A DNA stretch of 64,000 nucleotides from Chersky-840 sp963764205 (GTDB lineage Bacteria; Actinomycetota; Acidimicrobiia; Acidimicrobiales; UBA8190): positions 1,116,001-1,180,000 of the forward strand of contig CAVXRN010000002.1 in the NCBI GenBank assembly GCA_963764205.1, given 5' to 3'. The notes beneath the pieces were generated by a model. That model ran no database searches. It saw only the letters and a program-made list of their open reading frames with translations, and was not told the DNA's origin. Of this stretch, positions 53,423 to 61,272 are shown piece after piece (positions within the stretch are counted from its first letter, which is position 1; the number at the start of each line of letters is the position of its first letter). The position numbers and the translations under genes were made by a program.

Positions 53423-54609
53423 TGCCGTCCTCCCGACTGGTCGATCGCCGCGAGCCGACGGACGTCGCGCGCCGAGGCACACGCCACGCGGCGCTTTTGG
53501 CGACTCGACATGTGTCCCGGTCCCCACCCACCGATGATCCGGGCCAGGACGAACAGCGCCACGATGACCAGGAGCAGAAAGGCGGCACTGGCAAAGCCAC
53601 GAGCGATGTCGTTGGGCACACCCGACTGCACCAGCTTGAGCGCCACGAGGGGGAGCGACACCATCGGCCCGTGGATCGGGTTGGCGTTGAGGTAGGTCGT
53701 GAAACCCGCCGTGAGCAGCACCGGAGACGCCTCGCCGATGGAGCGCGCGATGGCCAGGATGACGGCCGTCGCCAGTCCTGACCGGGCCGTCGGCAGCACG
53801 ACGTTCCAGACGGTGCGCCACCGGGGAGCGCCCAGCGCACCCGACGCTTCACGCAGGCTGTTGGGGACGAGGCGCAGGACGAGGTCGGAGGTCCGGATCA
53901 TGTACGGGAGCATCATGATGCTCAGGGCCAGCGCGGCAGCCAAGCCCGACTCTTCGAATCCGAGCGTCAAGATCCACGACGCGTAGATGAACAGTCCAGC
54001 CAGGATCGTGGGCAACGCCGTCATCGCTTCGACGATCGTGCGGACGAAGCGCGCCGGACGGCTGCGGGTCTGGTCGAGGTAGATCGCGCACACCAGTCCC
54101 AGGGGCACGCTCAGGACGATGGCGATGCCGATCATCCACACCGTGCCCACCAGCGCGTGAGCCACGCCGCCCACCGTCAGCGGCGCCAGTGGTCCCGCCT
54201 TGGACATGTCCTCCTTGTAGAAGTTGGCGTGCATCAACGCGGTCCGGCCCCGCCACAGCGTGAAGCCGACCACGAGGGCCAGCGCCACGAAGGCCAGGCA
54301 CACGGCCGAGGCGAGCACAACCGTCATCACCGCGTCCCGGACGGCTCGACCGTCGTCGCGCAGCGAGACCAGCACGCCGTAGACGACGAGGAAGACGCCG
54401 TACGCGACCAGGAAGAACCCGATCGGTCCCGAGAGCGCCGCCAGTCGTCCGAAGAGGAGGATCGACACGCTGACCCCGGCCACGGCCGCCCCGGCCAGGT
54501 CGAACACCATGTCCCGGCTGACACCGTGCACACGCCGACGCGGCGGTCCCGGGCGCGACGGCGTGTCGGGCACGTGTCGCCCCGTGTCGGGGAAGTCGAG
54601 CAGCGTCAC
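53419..54609 (-). CDS. pstA: Phosphate ABC transporter permease PstA (extended N-terminus)
   Basis: A 396-residue permease. The PstA-type core covers about 130-350: VGTVWMIGIAIVLSVPLGLVCAIYLDQ, AMTALPTILAGLFIYASW, the EAA-like loop SLREASGALGAPRWRTVWNVVLP and SIGEASPVLLTAGF. PstA is normally about 280-300 residues; here an additional N-terminal part contributes two further TM helices (SVSILLFGRLAALSGPIGFF, VAYGVFLVVYGVLVSL). The start is GTG 54609, one base after the pstC stop. A basic C-terminal tail of about 40 residues is also unusual. Confidence 0.9.
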   Translation of the reverse strand: MTLLDFPDTGRHVPDTPSRPGPPRRRVHGVSRDMVFDLAGAAVAGVSVSILLFGRLAALSGPIGFFLVAYGVFLVVYGVLVSLRDDGRAVRDAVMTVVLASAVCLAFVALALVVGFTLWRGRTALMHANFYKEDMSKAGPLAPLTVGGVAHALVGTVWMIGIAIVLSVPLGLVCAIYLDQTRSRPARFVRTIVEAMTALPTILAGLFIYASWILTLGFEESGLAAALALSIMMLPYMIRTSDLVLRLVPNSLREASGALGAPRWRTVWNVVLPTARSGLATAVILAIARSIGEASPVLLTAGFTTYLNANPIHGPMVSLPLVALKLVQSGVPNDIARGFASAAFLLLVIVALFVLARIIGGWGPGHMSSRQKRRVACASARDVRRLAAIDQSGGRQ

Positions 54610-54610
54610 G

Positions 54611-55645
54611 TCACAGATCGCTCTCTGCGCCGGACCGTGAGCGAGCCACGATGATCGACGCCCCGAAGTTGATGATGAGGGTCAGGGCGAACAACGTCAG
54701 CCCCGCTGCCATCAGGGCGGAGATCCCGAAGCTGTCGGCGTCACCGTTCTGGAGCGCGATGAGGGCGGAGATCGAGTTTCCACCTTCTTTGAGGATGTGC
54801 CAGTTGATGGTGTAGATGGGCGAGATGATCAGGTAGACGGCGATGGTCTCGCCCAGGGCGCGACCGAGGCCCAACATGGTCCCCCCGATGATCCCTCCCC
54901 GTCCGAAGGGAAGGACGACCGACCTGATCATGTCCCACCGGTTTCCTCCCAGCGCGTAGGCAGCCTCGCGCTCACCCATCGGCGCCTGCGAGAACGCTTC
55001 GCGCATGACCGAGCACTGGATCGGGATGACCATGAGCGACACCGCCAACCCGACGACGAAGGTCGACGCAGTGAAGACGCTCGACGACGCCGTTGGGCTC
55101 GAGACATCCGCTCCGGGCACCTTGAAGATGGGGATCCACCCGAACCACGTCGAGAGCCACCGAGACACGCCGACGACGTGGCCCTGGAGGAAGAACAGCC
55201 CCCACAGCGCGTAGACGACACTGGGCACGGCCGCCATCAGGTCGACCAACGAGATCAGCACCCGCTGGATCCGCGCCGGGGCGATCTCCGAGATGAACAG
55301 CGACAGGCCCAGGGAGATCGGGATCGAGACGACGATGGCGACCAACGCGATCAACACCGTGTCGGTCAACACGCCCAAGATCCCGAAATGGTGGATGTCG
55401 GGCTCCCACGCCTGGGTCGTGAGGAACGAGAACTTGGCGACGGCGAGGGCCGGGTAGGCCCGGATGGCGAGGAAGAGGCCCACCGCACTGATGACACCCA
55501 CCACCACGACCGCCGCCAGCCGGGTACCGGCCAGGAAGATCCGGTCACCGCGACCGGGCGCGGCTCGTACCCGACGACGCTCGGGAGCCGGGCTCTCTTG
55601 CACCGTCGGGTCGACGGTCGGGGTCGGCATCTCGATCACCGCCAT
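54611..55645 (-). CDS. pstC: Phosphate ABC transporter permease PstC
   Basis: A 344-residue permease. PstC features: VSIPISLGLSLFISEIAPARIQR, LVDLMAAVPSVVYALWGLFFL, the EAA loop APMGEREAAYALGGNRWDMIRSVVLP and GRALGETIAVYLIISP. A long outer loop (residues about 165-200) separates two TM helices, as usual. It starts 5 bases after the exosortase stop, so the exosortase and the transporter share a transcript. Confidence 0.92.
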   Translation of the reverse strand: MAVIEMPTPTVDPTVQESPAPERRRVRAAPGRGDRIFLAGTRLAAVVVVGVISAVGLFLAIRAYPALAVAKFSFLTTQAWEPDIHHFGILGVLTDTVLIALVAIVVSIPISLGLSLFISEIAPARIQRVLISLVDLMAAVPSVVYALWGLFFLQGHVVGVSRWLSTWFGWIPIFKVPGADVSSPTASSSVFTASTFVVGLAVSLMVIPIQCSVMREAFSQAPMGEREAAYALGGNRWDMIRSVVLPFGRGGIIGGTMLGLGRALGETIAVYLIISPIYTINWHILKEGGNSISALIALQNGDADSFGISALMAAGLTLFALTLIINFGASIIVARSRSGAESDL

Positions 55646-55650
55646 GCCGG

Positions 55651-57561
55651 CTACCGACCCGTCGTCGTCGTGGACATCGAGTGCCTGAGGGTGTACCCCA
55701 GCCAGAAGCGCGCGTCCACACCGGACGTGGTGGTCGAGGGCGCCTGGGCACTCCCCGGCGCGGTACCGGCGTCCTGGGCCGCACGGCTGCTCGATGCGGT
55801 CCAGAAGCCGCCCACGCTGCTCGGCGTCTGGAGCGCGTCGATGACGACTCCAGTGTCTTTCTGATGGACCTGACCCGCGATCACCTGGTGAGCGAACGCG
55901 ACCAGGAAGGCCCGGTTGGTGAGGAGGCGACGTTGCACGGCGTCGGCACCGGTGAGCTCGCTCGTCAGCTGGGTGGCGCCGGTTGTCCCGGCCCCCAACG
56001 AGATGCGGTCGGCTGCGGTGTTCTGCAGGTAGAGAATGACCCGCTCGTACCGGGTTCCCGCCGCAGTCTCGACCGGCCAGATCCAGTACACGATGGACCA
56101 GTCCTGCGGCGAGGCGGCGGTTCCGCCCGAGTACGACAGCGCCTGTCCGTTGACACCGTCACCGAGACTCACGGCTTCGACGTCTCTCAGGGTGTACCCG
56201 TGGAAGGAGTAGCAGGCGGTGACGCCGTAGGCGTCGAACCCGCTCAAGTTGCCGGCGTCGATCACGTCAGCGGTCACGGGGAGCGTGCTGTGCAGCGAGG
56301 TCGACCCGGGCGCCGTCATCGAGTACAGGTACCGGAACCAACGCGAATCCTGTCCGAACAGAGGTTTGTTCGCCAGGTATTCGGTCTCGAACGTCGGAGT
56401 CCAACCCACCGGATGGGCGGGGTCCGCCAGGAACGATGCCAACTTGGGCTCGCCCGTCGCACCCGCCACGGGGTCGAAGGTGCGCAGGGCGCCGTCGCTC
56501 ACCGACAGGATCACCGCCGCCACCACCAGGACGGCGCCGACGGCGAAGACCCGTGGGGTGGCCGGGCTCATCGACGAACTGCGTGGCGTCGACCGGACCG
56601 CCGGTGTCCACGTCAGCCCGAAGGGTCGCAGCAGCGCGCTCATGAGCCCGACGCCGAGGCAGAACATCACGATGCCTGCCACCGGATGCAGGACGTCGAG
56701 GGCGAGATGCTGACCGGCCACCCGCGCCACCCAGAAGATGAGCAGGAGCCGGGCGAGATTGAGTAACCACAACACGACGAGCCCCGTGGCCAACCACAAC
56801 GCCTTGCGGAGAAGGGACCCGCTGACGATCGCCGCCAACGCGGTCCCGGTCAGGAGGAAGCCGACCGTGCTGTCGACACCCGAGCAGGCCGTCACGACGC
56901 TGATCAGGATCCCGTGCCCGTGGTGGACGACGTTGAACAGGCCAGCGTTCCCGGCCACCGGCGTAGCGGCGTGGAACACCCGCAACGCCGCGCTCAGACC
57001 GCCGACGGTGAGGGAGGTGAGCCGGCCGAGCGTCCCGACGAGGAGCGACGTGTAGAGCCACGGCCAACCGAGAAGCAAGTACGCCAGGGCCACCTTCTGA
57101 CGCCACGCCACCCGGACACCGAACAGCAGCACGGTGGCCCCGGCCACGAACACCGGCAGGAACAGCAAGTCCAGCCGGTTGACCCAGAACATGACGCCGA
57201 TACGGCCGGGCAGGACCACTTCGGCGAGCACCGCGATCCCGACGAGCGGGAGGCCGACGATGTAGTCGAGCTGGCGGTCGAAGATCGGTGGTTCGACCGC
57301 CCGAGGGTGGCGGTTCAGCCAGGCCAGACCACCGGCCATGAAGGGGACGAAGCCGAGATAGGCCAGGGGGGTGTCGAGCCCGATCGTCTGCAGGAGCGAC
57401 GCCAGCGAGTAGTGGTACGCGACGACCGTCACGATCACGAGGGCACCGACCTTCGCCGTCGTCCTCGTGCGCGCGTCGAGCGCATTCCACTCGGCCAGCG
57501 AGGACCGGTGCCATCGGACCGCCGGGCCCAAGATCGAGAGCTCAGGGCTGGCCATGGGCAC
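55651..57561 (-). CDS. Exosortase/archaeosortase with EpsI-like C-terminal domain
   Basis: A 636-residue multi-pass membrane protein. The first 330 residues have about eight TM helices and the exosortase catalytic set: C226 (VVTACSGVDSTVG), R271 (LWLLNLARLLLIFWV) and H292 (LDVLHPVAGIVMF). Exosortases are proposed transpeptidases that cut PEP-CTERM-type C-terminal signals. After another TM (FAVGAVLVVAAVILSVS) comes a 280-residue exterior domain (VGWTPTFETEYLANKPLFG, ACYSFHGYTLRDVEAVSL, TRYERVILYLQ) resembling EpsI-type partner proteins. Start ATG 57561 (or 57555) overlaps the upstream gene by about 20 bases. It is co-transcribed with pstC. Confidence 0.85.
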   Translation of the reverse strand: MPMASPELSILGPAVRWHRSSLAEWNALDARTRTTAKVGALVIVTVVAYHYSLASLLQTIGLDTPLAYLGFVPFMAGGLAWLNRHPRAVEPPIFDRQLDYIVGLPLVGIAVLAEVVLPGRIGVMFWVNRLDLLFLPVFVAGATVLLFGVRVAWRQKVALAYLLLGWPWLYTSLLVGTLGRLTSLTVGGLSAALRVFHAATPVAGNAGLFNVVHHGHGILISVVTACSGVDSTVGFLLTGTALAAIVSGSLLRKALWLATGLVVLWLLNLARLLLIFWVARVAGQHLALDVLHPVAGIVMFCLGVGLMSALLRPFGLTWTPAVRSTPRSSSMSPATPRVFAVGAVLVVAAVILSVSDGALRTFDPVAGATGEPKLASFLADPAHPVGWTPTFETEYLANKPLFGQDSRWFRYLYSMTAPGSTSLHSTLPVTADVIDAGNLSGFDAYGVTACYSFHGYTLRDVEAVSLGDGVNGQALSYSGGTAASPQDWSIVYWIWPVETAAGTRYERVILYLQNTAADRISLGAGTTGATQLTSELTGADAVQRRLLTNRAFLVAFAHQVIAGQVHQKDTGVVIDALQTPSSVGGFWTASSSRAAQDAGTAPGSAQAPSTTTSGVDARFWLGYTLRHSMSTTTTGR

Positions 57562-58255
57562 CTTCGGTCGCGCTGCGCCGTTTGAAACCGATCACGAGCC
57601 CCGACAGCACCACAGCCACGACGATCAGTGCGGTTCCCACCCAGAGACCGGTGTGACTCGAGGACGACACGTCGATCGTGGCGGGCACGGACCACGTGAA
57701 CCCGCCCGGGTCGGTCGTACTCGCCGTGAAGACGATCTGGGTGTTCCAGTAGTCGGTGGTGACGCCCTCGGAATCGGCACAGGCGATACCGCCGTTCCAG
57801 GTGGCCGTGGTCCCTCCGGAGCTGAACAGGAGATGAGGGGTGAGTCGCGACCACGTGAACTCGGTCGGGAGACCCACGATCTGGCCCGTGTACTCGGCCG
57901 TGTTGATGGCGCCCACGTAGACGCCGTTCGCGAAGTAGCCGAGTCCCTGCCGAGGGAGATCGGTGAATGTGACCGTCGCGGGTGACTCCCCTTTGGGGAC
58001 CAGGTAGCTGAACACGTGGTAGCCCTTGTGGGCCGAGTCACCCGGGCAGCGCGCATCCTGCGGCAACGCCACCCCGTAGGGCGTGGCCGACCCGCCCGAG
58101 TGCAACGGTGTCAGCTGGCCCGGCAGCGTGATCTCCGCCGCGCCCGCGGGCACGGACCCGAACGCCGATGGTGACAGCAGGATCGACAGGCAACCCGCGC
58201 TACCGAGCAACCACACGGCGGTCACCCATCGCCATGAGGTGCGCCGTCGGGTCAC
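57542..58255 (-). CDS. Secreted DYWN-domain protein with C-terminal TM (paralogue B)
   Basis: A 237-residue protein from GTG 58255 (VTRRRTSWRWVTAVWLLGSAG). Signal peptide, then the most divergent DYWN domain (LTPLHSGGSATPYGVALPQDARCPGDS, GYHVFSYLVPKGES, GAINTAEYTGQIVGLPTEFTW, IACADSEGVTTDYWNTQIVFTA), a short Ser-rich stretch and a C-terminal TM (GLWVGTALIVVAVVLSGLVI) with FKRRS. Both family Cys are kept. The tail has the TM-plus-basic layout of sorting signals but no LPxTG or PEP motif; it overlaps the exosortase gene. Confidence 0.75.
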   Translation of the reverse strand: MTRRRTSWRWVTAVWLLGSAGCLSILLSPSAFGSVPAGAAEITLPGQLTPLHSGGSATPYGVALPQDARCPGDSAHKGYHVFSYLVPKGESPATVTFTDLPRQGLGYFANGVYVGAINTAEYTGQIVGLPTEFTWSRLTPHLLFSSGGTTATWNGGIACADSEGVTTDYWNTQIVFTASTTDPGGFTWSVPATIDVSSSSHTGLWVGTALIVVAVVLSGLVIGFKRRSATEGAHGQP

Positions 58256-58334
58256 CCCGTCCCGACGCGACGAAGTGGGCGGAGCACCACAGGTGTCCGC
58301 CCACAACCGTCGTTCACAACCGGAACGACCCGGA

Positions 58335-59051
58335 TCAAGCCCCGGATGTCTGGAGTGCAAGCGCTGCCTTTCGCGCCGATCGGCGACGTGAGAACCACAA
58401 CCCGCTTCCGAGGATGACGGCTCCCGACACCGGGAGGACCAGAGCCCACGGCGCCTCCGGCAACGGATTGCCCGGGCCCGTCGTCCAGACGAAGCCGGCC
58501 GAGTCCTGGCTGCTGGCGACGAAATTCACCTCGATGTTCCAGTAGTCGGTCAGGGTGCCGGAGCTGTTGGCACAGGCCAGACCGGCATCCCACTCCCCGG
58601 GCGTCGACCCGCTGTCCAGCAGCGACGCCAACGTGGCCCCGTCGCCGAGCAACGGGCCCCACTCGAAGTTGGTGGGGATCCCGATGATCTGGCCCGTGGT
58701 GTTGGCCGTGTTGACCGGTCCGTAGTAGAGGCCGGTGTTGTTGACCAAGCCCAGGCCCGTGGACGGATGCGTCGTGAACGTGATCGCCGGGATCGTGGTG
58801 CCCAACGGCACCAGGTAGCTGTAGACGTGATACCCGCCGGTGGCAGTGTCACCGGTGCAGGCCGCGTTGGCCGGCAACTCGACCGAGAACGGCGTCGCTG
58901 ACCCCCCTGACGTGATGGTCGCCGACGATGGGTCCGTGATCGTCGCGGTGCCGTCGAGCGTGGACGCCGAGGCGGGCACCGAGCACAGCGGGAATGCCAC
59001 CCCGACCAGTGCCAACCCCGCCGCGACCCTCCCGAACATCGGTGTCTTCAA
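58335..59051 (-). CDS. Secreted DYWN-domain protein with PEP-CTERM-like tail (paralogue A)
   Basis: A 238-residue protein. TTG 59051 is preferred as start because AAAGG lies 7 bases upstream; ATG 59039 is four codons in. Signal peptide (VAAGLALVGVAFPLCSVPAS), DYWN domain (TATITDPSSATITSGGSA, NAACTGDTATGGYHVYSYL, GLYYGPVNTANTTGQIIGIP, LACANSSGTLTDYWNIEVNF), then a tail from 197: LPEAPWALVLP, a TM stretch and FSRRRSARK. This motif-TM-basic order matches PEP-CTERM signals (motif PEP followed by W/TM/Arg). It is the best exosortase-substrate candidate here. Confidence 0.78.
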   Translation of the reverse strand: MKTPMFGRVAAGLALVGVAFPLCSVPASASTLDGTATITDPSSATITSGGSATPFSVELPANAACTGDTATGGYHVYSYLVPLGTTIPAITFTTHPSTGLGLVNNTGLYYGPVNTANTTGQIIGIPTNFEWGPLLGDGATLASLLDSGSTPGEWDAGLACANSSGTLTDYWNIEVNFVASSQDSAGFVWTTGPGNPLPEAPWALVLPVSGAVILGSGLWFSRRRSARKAALALQTSGA

Positions 59052-59083
59052 TCTCGTGCCTTTCGTGGGTCGTATTCCACACA

Positions 59084-60325
59084 TCAGCTGTTGCCCTGTG
59101 TGGTGATGGAGCCGCACGTGCCTTCGGAGACGGTCAGGCTGTCGAAGCCGAAGGTGTGGGCGGTGGTCTGCGCTGCGGTGGAGCACAGCGTGGATCCCGA
59201 TCCGACGAAGAGGCTCTCGAGCGCGGCGTTGGCGAAGAACCCGCTCACGTCGCTGGTGGGCAGGACCGTGTAGAGGGTGTAGCCGTACTTGGAGTCCTGG
59301 TAGTAGGTGGTGTTGGGCACCTCGTTGGGGGCGGTCCCGGTATAGGGCTGGCCCAGGTTCGTCGCCCCATTGGTGATCGAGGCCAGGTCGATGCCGGCAC
59401 TGCGGGCCCCGCTGGAGCGGTCCGCCGCCACCCCGTTGGCCTGGGACTCCCAGCTCCCCGAGGAGATGGGGATCACGGCGTCGACCTGGGGACTGCTGCT
59501 GAGCCCGGCGGTGAAGGACTCGAAGGCGTTGCCGCTGTTCTGGGTGATGGCGTTGCAGCCCACTGCGGTCGCCGCGATGGTGGCCGTGGCGTCGGTCACG
59601 CCGATGGCGCTCTCGAGGTTGGACCGGGGCGTGGAGCCTGCGATGGGCAGGCAGGCGTCGACGGTGACGCCGTTGATGGTGCTCTGCCCCGTCGGGCTCG
59701 AGTACAAGGTGTTGAGCTCGGCCGTGGTGAGGCTGGCCAGGGCCGTGCCGCCGTGGTCGTAGTACAGCACCCCCAACCCGTCACGGGCGTAGGGGATCCA
59801 CGTGAGGGTGGTGCCACTGCCCTTGGGCCCTCGGGCCGCCCGGGCGAAGTCGATCTGGCCCGTCACGCTCACGAGCGCATTCGTGCACGAGCCCGAGCTG
59901 TTCTCCCACCCGGTCGAGTTCACGGCGTCGAGCAGCGCCGCGACGCCGGCCGTGGTGCTGTTGGGCCGGTCGAACGACGGGCCCCCCGCCTTGGTGGTGA
60001 TGCAGCCCGGGTTGACCGTGGTGCCGCCGAAGGGCTGGGCGTCGAACGACGCGATGGTGTAGTTGTCGGTGGCGGCGCTACTGGCCAGCGGCGTATAGAA
60101 GTGCGTGGTGGCCGTGGAGTTGCCCGGGGCGGGCGAGGCGCCGGTGTAGGCGGCGAAGAGGTCCTGGGTCACGTCCGCACCCACACCCACGAAGGCGGTG
60201 GTCGAGGCGGGGTCGGCTTGGGCCGAACCTGTCGCCATGACCAGGGTTGCCACGCCGAGCGTTCCAGACGCCACGGCCAATGCAGCTGCCAGGCGGACGC
60301 CTTTGCCTGCCGGACCTGCCTTCAT
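59084..60325 (-). CDS. Secreted substrate-binding-like protein
   Basis: A 413-residue exported protein from ATG 60325, with AAGGGAG 7 bases upstream. Signal peptide (LAAALAVASGTLGVATLVMATG, then SAQADP). The mature part has the PBP type II style of PstS-like proteins: TTAFVGVGADVTQDLFAAY, GQIDFARAARGPKGSG, TLTWIPYARDGLGVLYYDHGG, LTTAELNTLYSS. It lacks a TM or lipobox, so is probably soluble or processed. It is the first gene of the minus-strand run, behind operator site 1. Confidence 0.82.
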   Translation of the reverse strand: MKAGPAGKGVRLAAALAVASGTLGVATLVMATGSAQADPASTTAFVGVGADVTQDLFAAYTGASPAPGNSTATTHFYTPLASSAATDNYTIASFDAQPFGGTTVNPGCITTKAGGPSFDRPNSTTAGVAALLDAVNSTGWENSSGSCTNALVSVTGQIDFARAARGPKGSGTTLTWIPYARDGLGVLYYDHGGTALASLTTAELNTLYSSPTGQSTINGVTVDACLPIAGSTPRSNLESAIGVTDATATIAATAVGCNAITQNSGNAFESFTAGLSSSPQVDAVIPISSGSWESQANGVAADRSSGARSAGIDLASITNGATNLGQPYTGTAPNEVPNTTYYQDSKYGYTLYTVLPTSDVSGFFANAALESLFVGSGSTLCSTAAQTTAHTFGFDSLTVSEGTCGSITTQGNS

Positions 60326-60380
60326 GCCCAACTCCCTTCGGTGCACCGGACGGGCCTGCATCCCACGAAGCCCAACTTTA

Positions 60381-60403
60381 ACTACAAATCCGATGGTCTT
60401 AGT
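60381..60403. promoter_or_regulatory. Putative Rrf2 operator, site 1
   Basis: On the minus strand this reads ACTAAGACCATCGG followed by ATTTGTAGT, an imperfect dyad 56 bases upstream of the binding-protein start, in an AT-rich promoter-like stretch. It matches site 3 (ACTAAACCCATCGG..) closely. Its position suggests control of the whole minus-strand cluster. Confidence 0.6.
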
Positions 60404-60539
60404 TGTGTTTGAATTGTGTTGGCACGGTAGAAGGGGTCAGGCCGGGAGATCAACCCCTTATTCCAGGGGGGGAAGTCTGAAACCGCGTCAGGGTCCCGAG
60501 CCGGCAACCGGCCAGGTCAGCGGTCCGTGCCGAATCTCT

Positions 60540-60559
60540 ATTAACCCGGTCGGTTTAGT
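60540..60559. promoter_or_regulatory. Putative Rrf2 operator, site 2, with -10 box of the Rrf2 gene
   Basis: ATTAACCCGGTCGGTTTAGT, the reverse complement being ACTAAACCGACCGGGTTAAT. A TATAGA -10 box follows at 60564-60569, so the site covers the -35 region of the Rrf2 gene at 60600. Autoregulation is likely. Confidence 0.6.
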
Positions 60560-60599
60560 ACGCTATAGACGATGACCCTGTCGCGGGCCGGAACCTGAG

Positions 60600-61073
60600 G
60601 TGACGAGTCGACGAGCGGCGGCACCGCTCCGCGTGACCGAACGTATCGACTACGCGTTGAAATCGGTGCTGCTGCTGTCGATCAACGAGGGCAGCTACCT
60701 GACCACCAAGGCCGTCGCCGAGCACTACGGCATGAGCCAGAAACTGTTGGGATCGGTCCTGTGGTCCCTGCGGGGTGCCGGCATCGTGACGTCGCGGCCC
60801 GGATGGCACGGGGGCTTCCAGTTGGCGCGCTCCCCCGAGACGATCCCCCTTCGGGCGGTCATCGCGGCGGCAAGCGGCGACCAGGGGAACGGGAATCGAG
60901 CCGACGGGTTCGGTGCGTCGCACGCGGTTGGCACAGACACGACCCCGCCGCAATCGGAGGACCGCGCCACCAACCTCGTTGCAGGCTTTTGGCAGGCACT
61001 GGACGACCAGGTGCAGAACACGCTGACCGCGTTCACCTTGGCCGACCTGACAGCTGCGCGCCGACCCAGCTGA
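60600..61073 (+). CDS. Rrf2-family transcriptional regulator, cysteine-free
   Basis: A 157-residue regulator. The winged helix is typical of Rrf2: RIDYALKSVLLLSINEG, LTTKAVAEHYGMSQKLLGSVLWSLRGAGIVTSRPGWHGGFQLARSPETIPLRAVI. There is no Cys at all, so it cannot bind an Fe-S cluster as IscR and NsrR do; it may sense a small molecule, as CymR does. GTG 60633 (VTERIDYALKSV) would be closer to the family start than GTG 60600. It is divergent from the surface cluster; operator-like sites lie in between. Confidence 0.8.
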   Translation: MTSRRAAAPLRVTERIDYALKSVLLLSINEGSYLTTKAVAEHYGMSQKLLGSVLWSLRGAGIVTSRPGWHGGFQLARSPETIPLRAVIAAASGDQGNGNRADGFGASHAVGTDTTPPQSEDRATNLVAGFWQALDDQVQNTLTAFTLADLTAARRPS

Positions 61074-61134
61074 ATCGCGCCGACTCCACCGACCCCTGAC
61101 GGGTCGTCCCCTCCGTCTACCGGAGTTGGGTGTT

Positions 61135-61154
61135 GAGACAGAAAGTTCTGTCTC
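61135..61154 (+). other. Perfect 8-bp hairpin after the Rrf2 gene
   Basis: GAGACAGA-AAGT-TCTGTCTC: 8-bp stem with a 4-base loop, in the 199-base gap between the Rrf2 gene and paralogue D. It could be a terminator-like or regulatory hairpin; the T-tract is lacking. The TTCTGTCTCT part also occurs in the leader hairpin region at 11.35 kb. Confidence 0.5.
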
Positions 61155-61182
61155 TGTAGGGTTCCAGCACCAATGCAACCGA

Positions 61183-61204
61183 ACTAAACCCATCGGTTTT
61201 CTAT
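61183..61204. promoter_or_regulatory. Putative Rrf2 operator, site 3
   Basis: ACTAAACCCATCGG followed by TTTTCTAT, a dyad 69 bases upstream of paralogue D. It overlaps the likely promoter (TATGAAAT lies at its downstream edge). With sites 1 and 2 it suggests one regulon for both directions. Confidence 0.6.
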
Positions 61205-61272
61205 GAAATAGGCGCCGAAGGGACGGATACGAGGGTCATGGGGCCGTCGGATCAATCGAAAGGTAAAGAGGA

